The notes under the pieces were generated by a model, which saw only the letters and a list, made by a program, of their open reading frames with translations, was not told the DNA's origin and did no database searches. From positions 1 through 64,000 of the forward strand of contig UBMU01000007.1 in NCBI GenBank assembly GCA_900466605.1: a stretch of 64,000 bases of DNA, written 5' to 3'. Position numbers and translations under genes: made by a program. Of the stretch, positions 45,284 to 54,854 are shown piece after piece (the stretch's first letter is position 1; every line of letters begins with the position of its first letter). The stretch is from Hyphomicrobiales bacterium (GTDB taxonomy: Bacteria > Pseudomonadota > Alphaproteobacteria > Rhizobiales > Rhizobiaceae).

Positions 45284-45559
45284 TCAGTCGATCGGGCTAA
45301 ATGACCGGCTGGTAGCACTTTCGTCTTGCTCACCGATATCCGGGCTTTGAGGCGCGGCTTCAATCGTGTTTTCATTAGGTTCAAGGGGAAATGTAGCGAC
45401 CTCCATCATCACCGACTTTGCCTTCTCGATCGCTTGAGTGTCGGTAAGTCCGCGATCGGTTTGGTTCAGATGAACGGAGATGCTCTCTCCGCCTTCGCCA
45501 ACAAAATTGACAGCTATCCCCGTGAGGGTAGCTGCCACCGTCTGATCCACCGTTTTCAT
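45284..45559 (-). CDS. Hypothetical small protein
   Basis: A 91-residue acidic protein. The N-terminal half looks folded (TVAATLTGIAVNFVGEGGESISVHLNQTDRGLTDTQAIEKA), and the C-terminal third is Pro/Glu/Ser-rich. GGGACGAG precedes the ATG. It follows the DUF892 gene by 53 bp in the same direction and may be co-transcribed. No family recognised. Confidence 0.6.
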   Translation of the reverse strand: MKTVDQTVAATLTGIAVNFVGEGGESISVHLNQTDRGLTDTQAIEKAKSVMMEVATFPLEPNENTIEAAPQSPDIGEQDESATSRSFSPID

Positions 45560-45611
45560 TGTCTCGTCCCACTGTAGGTGTGCGTCACGAAGTGCTCACG
45601 CGCGTTTATCG

Positions 45612-46103
45612 TCAGGCGGCTTTCGCATTCACGGTCGTTTCGGCAAGTTCGGAGAGCAACGCGTCGGTGGCCTCCTCTTCATCGAGGGTCGTCGCGAGTA
45701 ATTCGGCAACTTCGTCGAGGCCAAGCGTCTTTGCCCAGGTAACCATTGTACCGTAGCGACTGATCTCGTAGTGCTCGACTGCCTGCGCCCCGGCGAGTAG
45801 GCCCGGATCAAGAGCTTGGGTACCCTTGAACTCCTCCATGACTTCCTTGCCTTCCTCAATGATGCCGAGGATAGCATTGCAGGTTTTTTGCTGTGCAGGC
45901 TTGCCGATTAGTTCAAATACCTCCTCCAGCCGCTCGACATGCGTTTCGGTCTGACTCTCGTGTGTTCGAAAGGCCTGTCGCAGTCCGGGGGACTGGGCAG
46001 CCTCAGCCATTTTCGGCAGTGCACTGAGTATCTGTTTCTCCGCGAAATAGATGTCTTTCAGCGTTTCATAGAGGAGATCGCTGAGATTTCTTGGGTCAGT
46101 CAT
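45612..46103 (-). CDS. DUF892 (YciE/YciF-type) ferritin-like protein
   Basis: A 163-residue four-helix-bundle protein. Family landmarks: [65 protein letters not shown] and [17 protein letters not shown]. The Glu/His residues form a di-metal site as in ferritin-like proteins. The family is induced by stress. ATG 46103 has AAGGA 8 bp upstream. It follows the PhnA-like gene by 31 bp. A paralogue is at 51562-52062. Confidence 0.92.
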   Translation of the reverse strand: MTDPRNLSDLLYETLKDIYFAEKQILSALPKMAEAAQSPGLRQAFRTHESQTETHVERLEEVFELIGKPAQQKTCNAILGIIEEGKEVMEEFKGTQALDPGLLAGAQAVEHYEISRYGTMVTWAKTLGLDEVAELLATTLDEEEATDALLSELAETTVNAKAA

Positions 46104-46134
46104 CTTCATATTCCTTCAGTTGTTGACTTCAAGA

Positions 46135-47055
46135 CTAGCGGTCAAGGTTGTCATCTTTGACGACTGCGACGAGTTTGGTGCCAGCCACGCCCCCGAACCA
46201 AGCGGCAATGCAACCCAAGACGAGGGCAAGGAAACCAAGGAGAGCGCCCCTCGAAACAACGGTGGCCGCAGTCTGCGCTGCATTGAGCGCTTGTTGTTTT
46301 GCAGTCTCTGCGGTGTCTCGATAACTTGCCTCGTATTCATCGACTTTCGCACGAGCCTGATCGACGGGAATATTTTGAGCCTTCGCGAGTGCGTCAGCTG
46401 CCCGCGTTTTCGCATCCGCGACCTTTGATTGATCGCCAGTGGTGACGGCTCTCATCGCGGAAACTGCTGTGGTCTGAAGAGATTGCGGGTCCGTGCTACT
46501 ACCGCTGCTGTCGCGAATTTGATTTTCGATTGTGCTCATTGGGTCGGCAGCATTAGCGAGCAACGGCGCAGCTGCTGCGGCGGTGGCTGCCGTCTGTCCA
46601 ACACCGCCTATCACGCTTGAAAGGCCGCTGAACGCGCCGCCAACGAGCGCTCCGACCGAAGTGGTGAGAAGGTAAAGGACAACAAGAGTGGTTACTGCCC
46701 AGGAAGTTACTCCTTGGAATCCCCCTGTACTTTCGCTTGGTCGACCTGACAGGCGACTTGCGGTGTAAGCTCCGATGAAAGAGGCAACGACCCCAGCAAC
46801 GACAAACCATAGCGCGCTGATGATGGAGAAGGAGGTGGCGGTTGGATTATCAGCGGTGGCCGGATTGAGGACGGCGGCACCGATCCCAACTCCAAGAAGG
46901 TTGAGGAGGAATTGGGCGGTAAGTGCGAGCGCGACACCGGCAAAAATCGCGCCCCACGAAATCTTGTTCAGCGCTGCGGTCGCCGAGAAATGGACGTCGG
47001 CTGAGTCTGCTGCGTATGCACCAGTGTCAGCGGGTAGGGTTGATGTGTGAGACAT
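46135..47055 (-). CDS. PhnA-like multi-pass membrane protein
   Basis: A 306-residue membrane protein of the same plan as 437-1339. N-terminal helices include ISWGAIFAGVALALTAQFLLNLLGVGIG, with further helices at about 80-140. An Ala-rich soluble stretch (KTRAADALAKAQNIPVDQARAKVDEYEASY) precedes a last helix (GFLALVLGCIAAWFGG). AAAGGA 8 bp upstream fixes ATG 47055. The stress-type promoter at 47238-47262 probably drives this gene and the DUF892 gene. Confidence 0.85.
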   Translation of the reverse strand: MSHTSTLPADTGAYAADSADVHFSATAALNKISWGAIFAGVALALTAQFLLNLLGVGIGAAVLNPATADNPTATSFSIISALWFVVAGVVASFIGAYTASRLSGRPSESTGGFQGVTSWAVTTLVVLYLLTTSVGALVGGAFSGLSSVIGGVGQTAATAAAAAPLLANAADPMSTIENQIRDSSGSSTDPQSLQTTAVSAMRAVTTGDQSKVADAKTRAADALAKAQNIPVDQARAKVDEYEASYRDTAETAKQQALNAAQTAATVVSRGALLGFLALVLGCIAAWFGGVAGTKLVAVVKDDNLDR

Positions 47056-47237
47056 GGACGTAGTCCTTTCGCGGACTGCAGAGGCAGGCAGCCGATTTGT
47101 GAATTGTTTGGACGTGAAGATCGCTCCAAACATTGCAGAGTGCAAAGAGTGAAGTGCGGGTGCTGTTCCGCGGGAAGGTAACGATAGCTCGGCTTGAGGA
47201 AGTAACTGCCAGCTCTGCACAAGGTTGGCGTAGTTCT

Positions 47238-47262
47238 AACACTCCCAACAACTAATGGTTCC
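47238..47262 (-). promoter_or_regulatory. EcfG-like promoter (GGAAC-N16-TGTT)
   Basis: Minus-strand GGAAC (47262-47258), 16 bases, TGTT (47241-47238), about 183 bp before the PhnA-like gene. The long leader lowers confidence. Confidence 0.45.
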
Positions 47263-47470
47263 GGTATCCACCCGACTTCTTCGAGGGGGCACCGCCACAT
47301 CTGTGGGACAACTCCAAGCAGGCGACGTCTCGTATTAGTGCCAGTTGCATGACTGCGAATTTGACTGCGCGCGGCGACTTGTCGATCGCCGGGCAAATCA
47401 TTCCCAGGATTGTCAACGGTGCAACCGTATACGGGGAACAACCCAGCATGCTCATACAGCGCATATGCCT

Positions 47471-48562
47471 TTATTTCATCAGCCCGGCCGCCCGTAGGGC
47501 GTCCTCAATCGCTTGCTTTATTCCGGATACGAGATTGGGAGCTGTCGGCGGCGCGAGATCTCCCGTCTGCCCTTGCTGCCCTTGCGTAGACGGCGGCCTC
47601 CGTTCAAATGACGGTGTGAGACCCCAGTCGCCAGCAATTTCTGAAGTCGAGGAGAGGCCCACGTCTAACATGAATGGGCCGCTATTTTCTCGTTCGTTTG
47701 AAGCATCGACAGGCGTCCCGTGTCCCATTCCAGCGATCGAATGATAGGACATTACGGCTTGGCCGCTTTCGTTATGCCAAACCTGGCGCACCACACCGTC
47801 ATCCGTTGTAACAGTCGGCGAACTTCCGTCAACTCCATGGACGCCACGCCATTGCTCGATGATTGCGGTGGCATTGAGGGCAGACACGACGTCGTCCTTG
47901 GTGCCGTGCCAGACTGAGATTGACGGCCACGTCGTCAATGTCGGAGCCGCCTCACGTATCAAGTTTTGCAGCCTATTCCTGTCAGGCACTCCTTGGCCAC
48001 GCATTCGGTCGAAGGCTTGTGGGATCGTGGATGCCGCGCCATAGGGCAGTCCCGCGATGATTGCTCCACCTGCGAACACTTCAGGATAGGTGGCAAGCAT
48101 AACGTTCGCCATTGCCCCGCCAGCTGACAGACCCGTTATAAAAATTCGCTTTCTGTCGATTTTCCATTTCGTGGCCAGAGTTTCAATCATCTGCCGTATC
48201 GACATCGCTTCGCCCTGGTCTCTGACCGTGTCGCCCTTCTCAAACCAGTTGAAGCAAAGGTTGGCATTGTTCGCGCGCCTCTGTTCCGGGAAAAGGACGT
48301 AAAAGCCATACTCCTCCGCATATTTGGACCAACCTGCGCAACCGTCATAACCTGCCGCTGTTTGCGTGCAGCCATGAAGGACGACAGCAAGAGCTGGTGA
48401 TTTCGGGGGCTCTGCCGGTGCATATATTTTGGCGGAGAGGCCGCCCGGGTTGGAACCGAAGTTTCTAAGGTCGCCCAGCCGCGTAGGGAGAGCATCACTT
48501 GGGAAAGGTGGACGGCGGCTCAATCGTGACAGACGAGCTATTGTGTCGGATAATGGTCGCAT
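47471..48562 (-). CDS. PHB depolymerase-type esterase
   Basis: A 363-residue alpha/beta hydrolase of the esterase PHB family (LpqC-like). Oxyanion region VVLHGCTQTAAGYDGCAGW at about 65; lipase box FITGLSAGGAMAN with the Ser at about 160; catalytic His in GMGHGTPVD. Likely hydrolyses polyhydroxybutyrate oligomers or aryl esters. I prefer ATG 48562 (AGGA 6 bp upstream) to 48637. With the later start there is no clear signal peptide, suggesting a cytoplasmic enzyme. The C terminus ends in a Pro/Gln-rich linker. Confidence 0.88.
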   Translation of the reverse strand: MRPLSDTIARLSRLSRRPPFPSDALPTRLGDLRNFGSNPGGLSAKIYAPAEPPKSPALAVVLHGCTQTAAGYDGCAGWSKYAEEYGFYVLFPEQRRANNANLCFNWFEKGDTVRDQGEAMSIRQMIETLATKWKIDRKRIFITGLSAGGAMANVMLATYPEVFAGGAIIAGLPYGAASTIPQAFDRMRGQGVPDRNRLQNLIREAAPTLTTWPSISVWHGTKDDVVSALNATAIIEQWRGVHGVDGSSPTVTTDDGVVRQVWHNESGQAVMSYHSIAGMGHGTPVDASNERENSGPFMLDVGLSSTSEIAGDWGLTPSFERRPPSTQGQQGQTGDLAPPTAPNLVSGIKQAIEDALRAAGLMK

Positions 48563-48760
48563 CTTGGTTCCTAAAATCACGGCCATCGCGGCAATGATTG
48601 TTACCACAACGAGCGAGGACGCTTGAAGTTGCTGCATTGCACAAAATTAACATCGCGGCCGCTGGTGTACTGACCAGATTTCTTGCATCGATTACTTCGT
48701 GTAGCGCCTCTTTTGCGACGGAAATCGCACCCGACGCGGGAGTGTTCGATCCCCCTGCCT

Positions 48761-48951
48761 TCACTTTGGCTTTTTCCTGGGCACACGTTTGTCTAGAGGG
48801 GAATTTTGCTTCGCGTTCGCTTCTAAGGAAGCTCGCGCAAGTCTCAATTCGCGAAGCTTCGCGGTCTTAGCATCTCGTGCTGCGTTGCGTGCTCCGATGG
48901 CGTTTTTTTAGCAGGATCACCCCGCAGGCCCGCAATGACTGCGGCATTCAT
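48761..48951 (-). pseudogene. Small basic helical protein, split at an A7 run
   Basis: Two frames join into a 63-residue protein, MNAAVIAGLRGDPAKK then NAIGARNAARDAKTAKLREL and on to RKKPK, if the run of seven A (48909-48903) is read as eight. The ATG nearly overlaps the stop of the upstream gene. The fused product resembles the charged helical protein at 1819. Causes could be error, decay, transcriptional slippage or minus-one ribosomal frameshifting at A-AAA-AAA-C. Confidence 0.5.
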
Positions 48952-48952
48952 T

Positions 48953-49252
48953 TTAGACTTCAGTCTTTTTGATGGCGGCGGTACGAAAGAAATGTTCGGC
49001 ATGCTGATAGTCGTTCTCCGCGCCGATGCGGTCACCAGCCGAGGTCTTGGATTCGGCTAGTCGAAGGTGCTCTTTGTATTTATCCAGAAGGCCCTGTCTC
49101 GACCGGGTATCACTGCTAGCGGGATGCGCAACGGATTGTACTTTCATGAAATTCCGAACCACGGCGGTTCGCTCCTGTCGGTTGGCGCTATTCCGATCTC
49201 GCGGAGGTCGGAATAGCATGTGTTCAAATAGGCTTGGCCAAATAACATGCAT
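48953..49252 (-). CDS. DUF4167-like protein
   Basis: A protein of up to 99 residues. The C-terminal half has the DUF4167 pattern LLDKYKEHLRLAESKTSAGDRIGAENDYQHAEHFFR. The N terminus is poorly defined: the ATG at 49252 lacks a strong ribosome binding site, and ATG 49219 is possible. The family is alphaproteobacterial and of unknown function. Its stop and the start of the next small gene nearly overlap. Confidence 0.65.
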   Translation of the reverse strand: MHVIWPSLFEHMLFRPPRDRNSANRQERTAVVRNFMKVQSVAHPASSDTRSRQGLLDKYKEHLRLAESKTSAGDRIGAENDYQHAEHFFRTAAIKKTEV

Positions 49253-49336
49253 GATGACCTGAACTCCGGTCTGTCATTCATGAGGGCAAGGCGCCGCTTG
49301 GTTGGCATGCTAGGCATGACTGCCGCGCCTTGGACG

Positions 49337-51472
49337 TCATGGCTTGATCGGCAACGACGCCTTCCCGAGCTTCACCGATGGCTCGCGGCCCCAGACCCGC
49401 AGCTTGCCAAGCTTCTCCACGAAGGCGGCGAGGCCGTCGTCTCCAGGTAGCGCTAGAACCCCCTCGTCGAGAGCGTCGGCGATCCCTGCCTTTTCTAGCA
49501 GTGGCAGCGCCGACCGATCGTAGCCGATGAACTTGCAGTGCTGGAACGCATCGGCGACGAAGTCTCGCGCCGTTGCCTCCTTCACCAGGTCATCCATGGC
49601 AACGGACGACGTCAGCACAGCCACGGCGTCAAAAAGGACAGATGGTCCGCCATCGATCATATGATGGGCCTTGACCAGCGTCCCGTCAGATGCCGTGACG
49701 CCGCCCACCTTGGGTGCGATCAACTCGAAGACAGCCTTCTCCTTGGTTATGGCCTCCCCAAGGGCCTTGAGCAGCTTCGCGTCGACGCCATCGGTGACGA
49801 GAATGCCAAGCTTACGACCTTCGAAGCGTTTCGGACCACGTTCCACGATGCTGAGAGCTGGCGAAGGCTCAAGGTCCTGGCGGGTGGGCATCGCCGCGTC
49901 GGCAGGCTTCGGCATGGATTGGAAACCGAGCTTCTGCGCGACGGTTGATGCAAGCGTCTCATCAATGTTCAGAAGATGAGAAACCATCCGCTCCCGGATC
50001 GGTGTCGTCTCGACCTTGCTGAGCTCAAACGTTAACGCTGCCGCGATGTGGCGCTGCTCCGGCGGGGTCTGGCTGATGTAGAACTGCCGGGCCTGGCTAT
50101 AGTGGTCGGCAAAGCTTTCCGATCGCAGTCGCACCTTCTCTCCTTGCTCCTCGGCGGGGAAATGGCGATAGCCTTGTAGGGGAGACTCTCTCGGTCCTTC
50201 GCCGAACGAGTTCGGCTGATAATTCGCACGCCCGACAGGATTGCGCATCGCCATGTGGCCATCCTGTTGGAAAGTATGGAAAGGACACTTCGGCGCGTTG
50301 ATGGGCAGATGCGTGAAGTTGGGACCACCCAGCCGCTTGAGCTGCGTATCGAGGTAGGAAAAGTTGCGACCCTGCAGCAGCGGATCGTTGCTGAAGTCGA
50401 TCCCCGGCGGGACGTTCTGGGTCATGAAGGCGACCTGTTCGGTCTCGGCGAAGAAGTTGTCTGGCATACGATCGAGAACGAGGCGGCCCACGGGCTGCGG
50501 CGGCAGGATTTCCTCCGGAATTATTTTTGTCGGATCGAGGACATCGAAGTCGAAGCTGTCAGCGAAGTCCTGGTCGAAGAGCTGGACTTGCAATTCCCAT
50601 TCCGGGAAATTCCCTGACTGGATCGACTGCCAGAGGTCGCGTCGATGGAAATCGGGGTCGGCGCCGTTGATCTTGACCGCTTCGTTCCAGGCCACCGACT
50701 GCAGCCCGAGCTTCGGCTTCCAGTGGAACTTGACAAAGGTCGACACGTCCTTGGCGTTGACAAACCGGAAGGTGTGGACCCCAAAACCTTCCATGAAGCG
50801 CAAGGAGCGGGGGATCGCCCGATCGGACATCACCCACATAATCATGTGCATGCTTTCCGGCGTCAGGCTGATGAAGTCCCAGAAGGTGTCATGCGCCGAC
50901 TGGGCCTGCGGAAAGTCGCGGTCCGGCTCCGGTTTGACGGAATGGATGAGATCGGGGAACTTGATGGCGTCCTGGATGAAGAATACCGGGATGTTGTTGC
51001 CGACGAGATCCCAGTTGCCCTCCTTGGTGTACATCTTCACGGCGAAGCCGCGGACGTCGCGGGCGAGATCGGACGATCCCTTGCTGCCTGCCACCGTGGA
51101 GAATCTGACGAAGACCGGCGTCTTTTCGCCAGCCCGCTGAAACAGGTCGGCGCGGGTATAGGCCGCTAAGGATTCGTAGGTCTCGAAGTAGCCGTGGGCG
51201 CCATATCCGCGGGCATGGACGACGCGCTCGGGAATTCTTTCGTGGTCGAAGTGGAAGATCTTTTCACGGAAATGGAAGTCGTCGACAACAAGCGGACCGC
51301 GGGCGCCGACCCGAAGCGAGTTCTGGTCATCGGCGACCGGGCCGCCTTGCGCAGTCGTAAGGACTGGATGTCCGTCTTCCGCGAACTGATGCAGTTCTCC
51401 GCCGTTGCCCCGATGAAGCTTCTCATCGTGAACGGTAGCATTGTCGGATTGCGTGATAGGTTTTTTGGCCAT
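49337..51472 (-). CDS. katE: Large-subunit monofunctional catalase HPII
   Basis: A 711-residue haem catalase that dismutates hydrogen peroxide. Core motifs: [20 protein letters not shown] with active-site His, [39 protein letters not shown] with distal Asn, and the proximal Tyr region [17 protein letters not shown]. After about residue 540 a class I glutaminase-like domain ([18 protein letters not shown]) defines the large HPII type. A weak GAAGAG precedes ATG 51472. It is downstream of a DUF892 gene, separated by a terminator, and probably has its own promoter. Stress-protective. Confidence 0.95.
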   Translation of the reverse strand: MAKKPITQSDNATVHDEKLHRGNGGELHQFAEDGHPVLTTAQGGPVADDQNSLRVGARGPLVVDDFHFREKIFHFDHERIPERVVHARGYGAHGYFETYESLAAYTRADLFQRAGEKTPVFVRFSTVAGSKGSSDLARDVRGFAVKMYTKEGNWDLVGNNIPVFFIQDAIKFPDLIHSVKPEPDRDFPQAQSAHDTFWDFISLTPESMHMIMWVMSDRAIPRSLRFMEGFGVHTFRFVNAKDVSTFVKFHWKPKLGLQSVAWNEAVKINGADPDFHRRDLWQSIQSGNFPEWELQVQLFDQDFADSFDFDVLDPTKIIPEEILPPQPVGRLVLDRMPDNFFAETEQVAFMTQNVPPGIDFSNDPLLQGRNFSYLDTQLKRLGGPNFTHLPINAPKCPFHTFQQDGHMAMRNPVGRANYQPNSFGEGPRESPLQGYRHFPAEEQGEKVRLRSESFADHYSQARQFYISQTPPEQRHIAAALTFELSKVETTPIRERMVSHLLNIDETLASTVAQKLGFQSMPKPADAAMPTRQDLEPSPALSIVERGPKRFEGRKLGILVTDGVDAKLLKALGEAITKEKAVFELIAPKVGGVTASDGTLVKAHHMIDGGPSVLFDAVAVLTSSVAMDDLVKEATARDFVADAFQHCKFIGYDRSALPLLEKAGIADALDEGVLALPGDDGLAAFVEKLGKLRVWGREPSVKLGKASLPIKP

Positions 51473-51518
51473 TCTCTTCGTTCCATTTTTTGGATGTGAC
51501 TGCAGGCAGAAACCAGAA

Positions 51519-51542
51519 AAGGCCGCCCCTGTAGGCGGCCTT
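51519..51542 (-). terminator. Rho-independent terminator after DUF892 gene
   Basis: AAGGCCGCC (51519-51527) and GGCGGCCTT (51534-51542) form a 9-bp stem with a 6-base loop. On the minus strand the stem is followed by TTC, 20 bp after the DUF892 stop. It separates DUF892 from katE. Confidence 0.75.
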
Positions 51543-51561
51543 CCTGAGCAGCTCCCGTTAT

Positions 51562-52062
51562 TCAAGCGGCCTTTTTCCCCTTGGGATTGGCTGATGCCCT
51601 GGCGAGTTCAGTAAGCTTACTATCGGTCGCTTCCTCTTCGACAAGGGTTGCCTGCAGAAGTGCAGTGGCCTCCGTTAGCCCGAGTTGGTCGGCCCAGGCG
51701 ATCAGGGTGCCGTAACGCGCAATCTCGTAGTGTTCGACCGCCTGTGCCGCCGAGATCAAGCCAGCGTCAAGCGCGACCGAGCCCTTGTATTCCTCGATGA
51801 TCTCTTCGCCTTCGGCGAGGATGCCCTGAATGGCTTCGCAGGTCTTGCCGCGAGCCGGCTTGCCGATGAGTTCAAACACCTGTTCGAGCCGCTCGATCTG
51901 TCCCTGTGTCTCGTCGCGATGCTTGAGGAAGCCAGCTTTGCCTTCTTCCGACTGCGAGGCGCGAGCCATCTTTGGAAGGGCCTTCAAAATCTGCTTCTCA
52001 GCAAAATAGATGTCCTTGAGCGTATCAAGGAAGAGGTCGTTGAGTGTCTTTTCGGGAGCCAT
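51562..52062 (-). CDS. DUF892 (YciE/YciF-type) ferritin-like protein
   Basis: A 166-residue paralogue of the protein at 45612, with [74 protein letters not shown] and [21 protein letters not shown], and a Lys-rich end. It is predicted to bind a di-metal centre in a ferritin-like bundle. GGAGG 5 bp before the ATG is strong, and an EcfG-like site lies 33 bp upstream. Its position next to katE suggests a shared oxidative-stress role (inference). Confidence 0.93.
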   Translation of the reverse strand: MAPEKTLNDLFLDTLKDIYFAEKQILKALPKMARASQSEEGKAGFLKHRDETQGQIERLEQVFELIGKPARGKTCEAIQGILAEGEEIIEEYKGSVALDAGLISAAQAVEHYEIARYGTLIAWADQLGLTEATALLQATLVEEEATDSKLTELARASANPKGKKAA

Positions 52063-52094
52063 GGTATCCTCCTATGGCAAACTTGCGGCCACCA

Positions 52095-52119
52095 AACTCC
52101 GCGTGAGGGTGGATGTTCC
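52095..52119 (-). promoter_or_regulatory. Possible EcfG-like promoter (GGAAC-N16-AGTT)
   Basis: Minus-strand GGAAC (52119-52115), 16 bases, AGTT (52098-52095), 33 bp before the DUF892 gene. Confidence 0.5.
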
Positions 52120-52945
52120 GTCCATGAAATGATCTACGTTCCGTCGCCGGGACGTTGCCTCAATCCATCAAAGGAAGAGAGCCGGTGGGCCCCGCTGCGC
52201 CTGCGGACTACAGAACGAGCTGACCGGTTAAAGACAGAACCTCCACCTATCGCCGTTGTTCCATCGATCTCGGGGCTTTTGTTCCATATCGAGGAAGTGA
52301 ACGGCCTAGGTGATTTTATTGCGGAGAAGGTACGGTGAGGTGATCGAGGATTTGTCGCACAAAGAATCCACGAATTTGCAACGGTTACCGCCAACTCATG
52401 TAGGTGCCATCCGGGCCATCTTCGATTACTCCAAGACGTGGCAGCTCGTCATACCCGACAACGATCGTAGCGTTTCGGATGTCTTCGTGCTTCAAAACCC
52501 TCAACGTCGCGACGGCAGGGCCGTGCACGCCAAGCTCGTCGAATGATCCTGACATGCCAGGCCCAATATAAATCCGTCGGGATTGAGGGAACTGGAACTA
52601 TCGCGACATGAGAGCAAGACGCTGCCCAGGGGAAAGCGTCATGCGTCGAAGTGTTAGGGGAGAAAGGGCCGAGGTTGGTGGCTGACGAACGTCAGGGCAA
52701 TCCGTCTGTCGGTACCGTTCATCGCCAAGGTGCGTTTGGTGTTTGGCGCTCCACGCCGAACGAGCAGTTCTTGGGCATCGCTGAGTGCGAAACGGAGATC
52801 TTTGAGATGATGGACACGCCGCGCCACAAGATGATTACCGCGCAGGAGCGCTTGCTGGACGCGTGATCATCCGCCGGTCCGCCTGGTCGGCAAGCGGTCC
52901 GCCCTCGGCCGCCCCCGAAAATGTATCACCCACTGTCTGCTTTGG
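52120..52945. other. Low-coding region
   Basis: About 820 bp without a supported gene. Short plus-strand frames at 52310-52546 and 52651-52866 have no ribosome binding site or family likeness. Confidence 0.35.
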
Positions 52946-54058
52946 TCAGTTGGTGGGCATCTCGAAAACAAAGCGGGTTTCGTCCGGACCGCTGGTGGCC
53001 ACCAAGGTCCCTCCATGGGCTTTAGCGATTTCGGACGCGATGAAAAGGCCCAGACCCAAACCTTGTTTTGAACCAGCGTTGCCTCTAATGAACGGCTGGA
53101 ATAGGCGTTTCAGCGTCTCTGGCGGAATCGCGCCCCCCGTGTTGGCGATCTCTACCTTCAGCCGATTCCGGTCGAACGATGCCCGCAAAAGCACCGGTTC
53201 CGACTTCGCTCCATGTGTCAGAGCGTTGGCCAATAGGTTCGAAACCATTTGAGCAATGCGCGCCGCATCGCACGTAACTGCGTCCAGGCGATCGAATTCG
53301 GCGATGATATCGCTGTCACCGTGAACGGTCTTGAGTTCGTCGATGACCTGTCTCAGTACGGGTTCTAGTTGATCGGTTTTCCTAAGGTCGACCCCGATTC
53401 CACCACCGAGGCGGCTTCGCGCAAAGTCCATAACATCGTCGATGAGCCCTGACATTCGCGTGACACTGCCCTTCATCAATTCGAGGATCTGGGCGTCCTT
53501 CCCCGTCGCCCGACGCTCGAGCATCCTGACGCCGCCCGAGATTGAGGCAAGCGGATTGCGTAGGTCGTGCCCGAGGACTGCTACGAACTGTTCACGTAGG
53601 TCGGACGCCTTTTCGAGAGTCTTGATTTTCTTATCCGAAGCAGTCTGCGCGTCAACCAGACCTCTCTCGAACCGCCTGCGATCAGCTGCCGGGAAAAGGG
53701 CCAGTCGTGTCGATGTCAGTTGTCCGGACGGATCCTTTCGCTCCAGCGCGTTAGCAAGCATTGGCATGCGGGCACCATCCGCTTTGATAACGTCGAGGGC
53801 CACTTCATGATAGAAGCCCTGAATTCGCAGGAGGGGCGCGAAGTGAGTTTCATAAAATACCTTGCCTGCGACAGGCAGAAAATCCCGTAGGGGTCGACCC
53901 AAGATCGCCTCGGTATCATAGCCCGTCCAATTAAGGAACGTACGGTTGACCTTAAAGATGCGGCCATCGGGCAACATGGAAAGGTAACCGCACGGAGCGT
54001 TTTCAAAGAGATCTTCAAAATCTTCGGCAGGCGCTAATGCCCGGACGTCGTCATGCAT
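52946..54058 (-). CDS. PAS-domain sensor histidine kinase
   Basis: A soluble 370-residue kinase. The PAS domain is at 12-125 (FEDLFENAPCGYLSMLPDGRIFKVNRTFLNWTGYD). The phosphoacceptor box is VAVLGHDLRNPLASI, with His 164. The ATPase domain has N-box NLLANALTHG (about 275-284) and glycine loop QGLGLGLFIASEIAKAHGG (332-350). Its ATG overlaps the stop of the RsbQ-like gene by 8 bp, so the two are coupled. In Bacillus, RsbQ works with the PAS protein RsbP, so this kinase is a candidate signalling partner. No response regulator is adjacent. Confidence 0.92.
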   Translation of the reverse strand: MHDDVRALAPAEDFEDLFENAPCGYLSMLPDGRIFKVNRTFLNWTGYDTEAILGRPLRDFLPVAGKVFYETHFAPLLRIQGFYHEVALDVIKADGARMPMLANALERKDPSGQLTSTRLALFPAADRRRFERGLVDAQTASDKKIKTLEKASDLREQFVAVLGHDLRNPLASISGGVRMLERRATGKDAQILELMKGSVTRMSGLIDDVMDFARSRLGGGIGVDLRKTDQLEPVLRQVIDELKTVHGDSDIIAEFDRLDAVTCDAARIAQMVSNLLANALTHGAKSEPVLLRASFDRNRLKVEIANTGGAIPPETLKRLFQPFIRGNAGSKQGLGLGLFIASEIAKAHGGTLVATSGPDETRFVFEMPTN

Positions 54059-54854
54059 CGAGGAAGTCACTCATCGTGGTGACCACTTCCTGAGGTGCGC
54101 TCAAATTGGGACAATGGCCGGTCGCCTGCAGCAATCTGTACTCGCTGCCGCGAATGTGTCTGTGGACATACTGACCGACGTTTTCCGCTGCGATGATATC
54201 GTCGGAGCATTGAAGAACCAGAGTGCGGGCAGTCACCTTCGGCAGGTCGCCACGATTGTCCGAGGTGAAGGTTACACGCGCAAACGCCCTTGCGATTGCA
54301 GGATCGGTCCGGCAGAAGCTATTTGTAAGCTCTTCTCCCAGTTCTGGTCGCCCGGGATTACCCATGATGGCGGGGGCCATGGCTGCCGACCACCCCATGT
54401 GGTTATCGGCGAGAGCATCGAGAAGCTCCTCGACATCCAGCTGAGAGAAGCCGCCCCGATAGTCGCCATCATCAATATAGCGCGCGGAGGGTCCGATGAG
54501 GACGAGATCCGAGAACATGCCCGGCTCCTTCAACGAGGCGAGCACCCCGATCATCGCGCTGACCGAATGCCCTACGAAGACAGCCTTTGCCAAGCCCAAC
54601 TCCCTGCCGATCGCCACTACATCGTCGGCGTAGGCGTCCAGAGTACTGTATTTCTGGGGCTCATACGCCGATAGATCCGACCGGCCGGCACCAACATGGT
54701 CGAACAGTACAGTCCGGAACCGTTGTTCAAACACGGGTGCCACGAAACGCCACATACTCTGGTCACACCCGAACCCATGGGCGAACATGATCGTCCGCTC
54801 TCCGTGCCCGGCAATTTGAACGTTGTTGCGCAAGAGCGCTTGGTTGCTTTGCAT
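54051..54854 (-). CDS. RsbQ-like alpha/beta hydrolase
   Basis: A 267-residue hydrolase closely resembling Bacillus subtilis RsbQ (269 residues) along its whole length: MFAHGFGCDQSMWRFVAPVFE, FDHVGAGRSDLSAY, VFVGHSVSAMIG. The triad Ser97, Asp218/219 and His247 (LQCSDDI, ATGHCPN) falls at nearly the same numbers as in RsbQ. The family includes plant KAI2/D14 receptors, where the enzyme acts as a signal receptor. It is coupled to the PAS kinase at 52946. I chose ATG 54854; longer readings add basic residues only. Confidence 0.9.
   Translation of the reverse strand: MQSNQALLRNNVQIAGHGERTIMFAHGFGCDQSMWRFVAPVFEQRFRTVLFDHVGAGRSDLSAYEPQKYSTLDAYADDVVAIGRELGLAKAVFVGHSVSAMIGVLASLKEPGMFSDLVLIGPSARYIDDGDYRGGFSQLDVEELLDALADNHMGWSAAMAPAIMGNPGRPELGEELTNSFCRTDPAIARAFARVTFTSDNRGDLPKVTARTLVLQCSDDIIAAENVGQYVHRHIRGSEYRLLQATGHCPNLSAPQEVVTTMSDFLDA

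Noticed and set aside
50364-51140. Plus-strand frame of 258 codons
   Set aside because: Shadow of katE, which has all catalase motifs on the minus strand.
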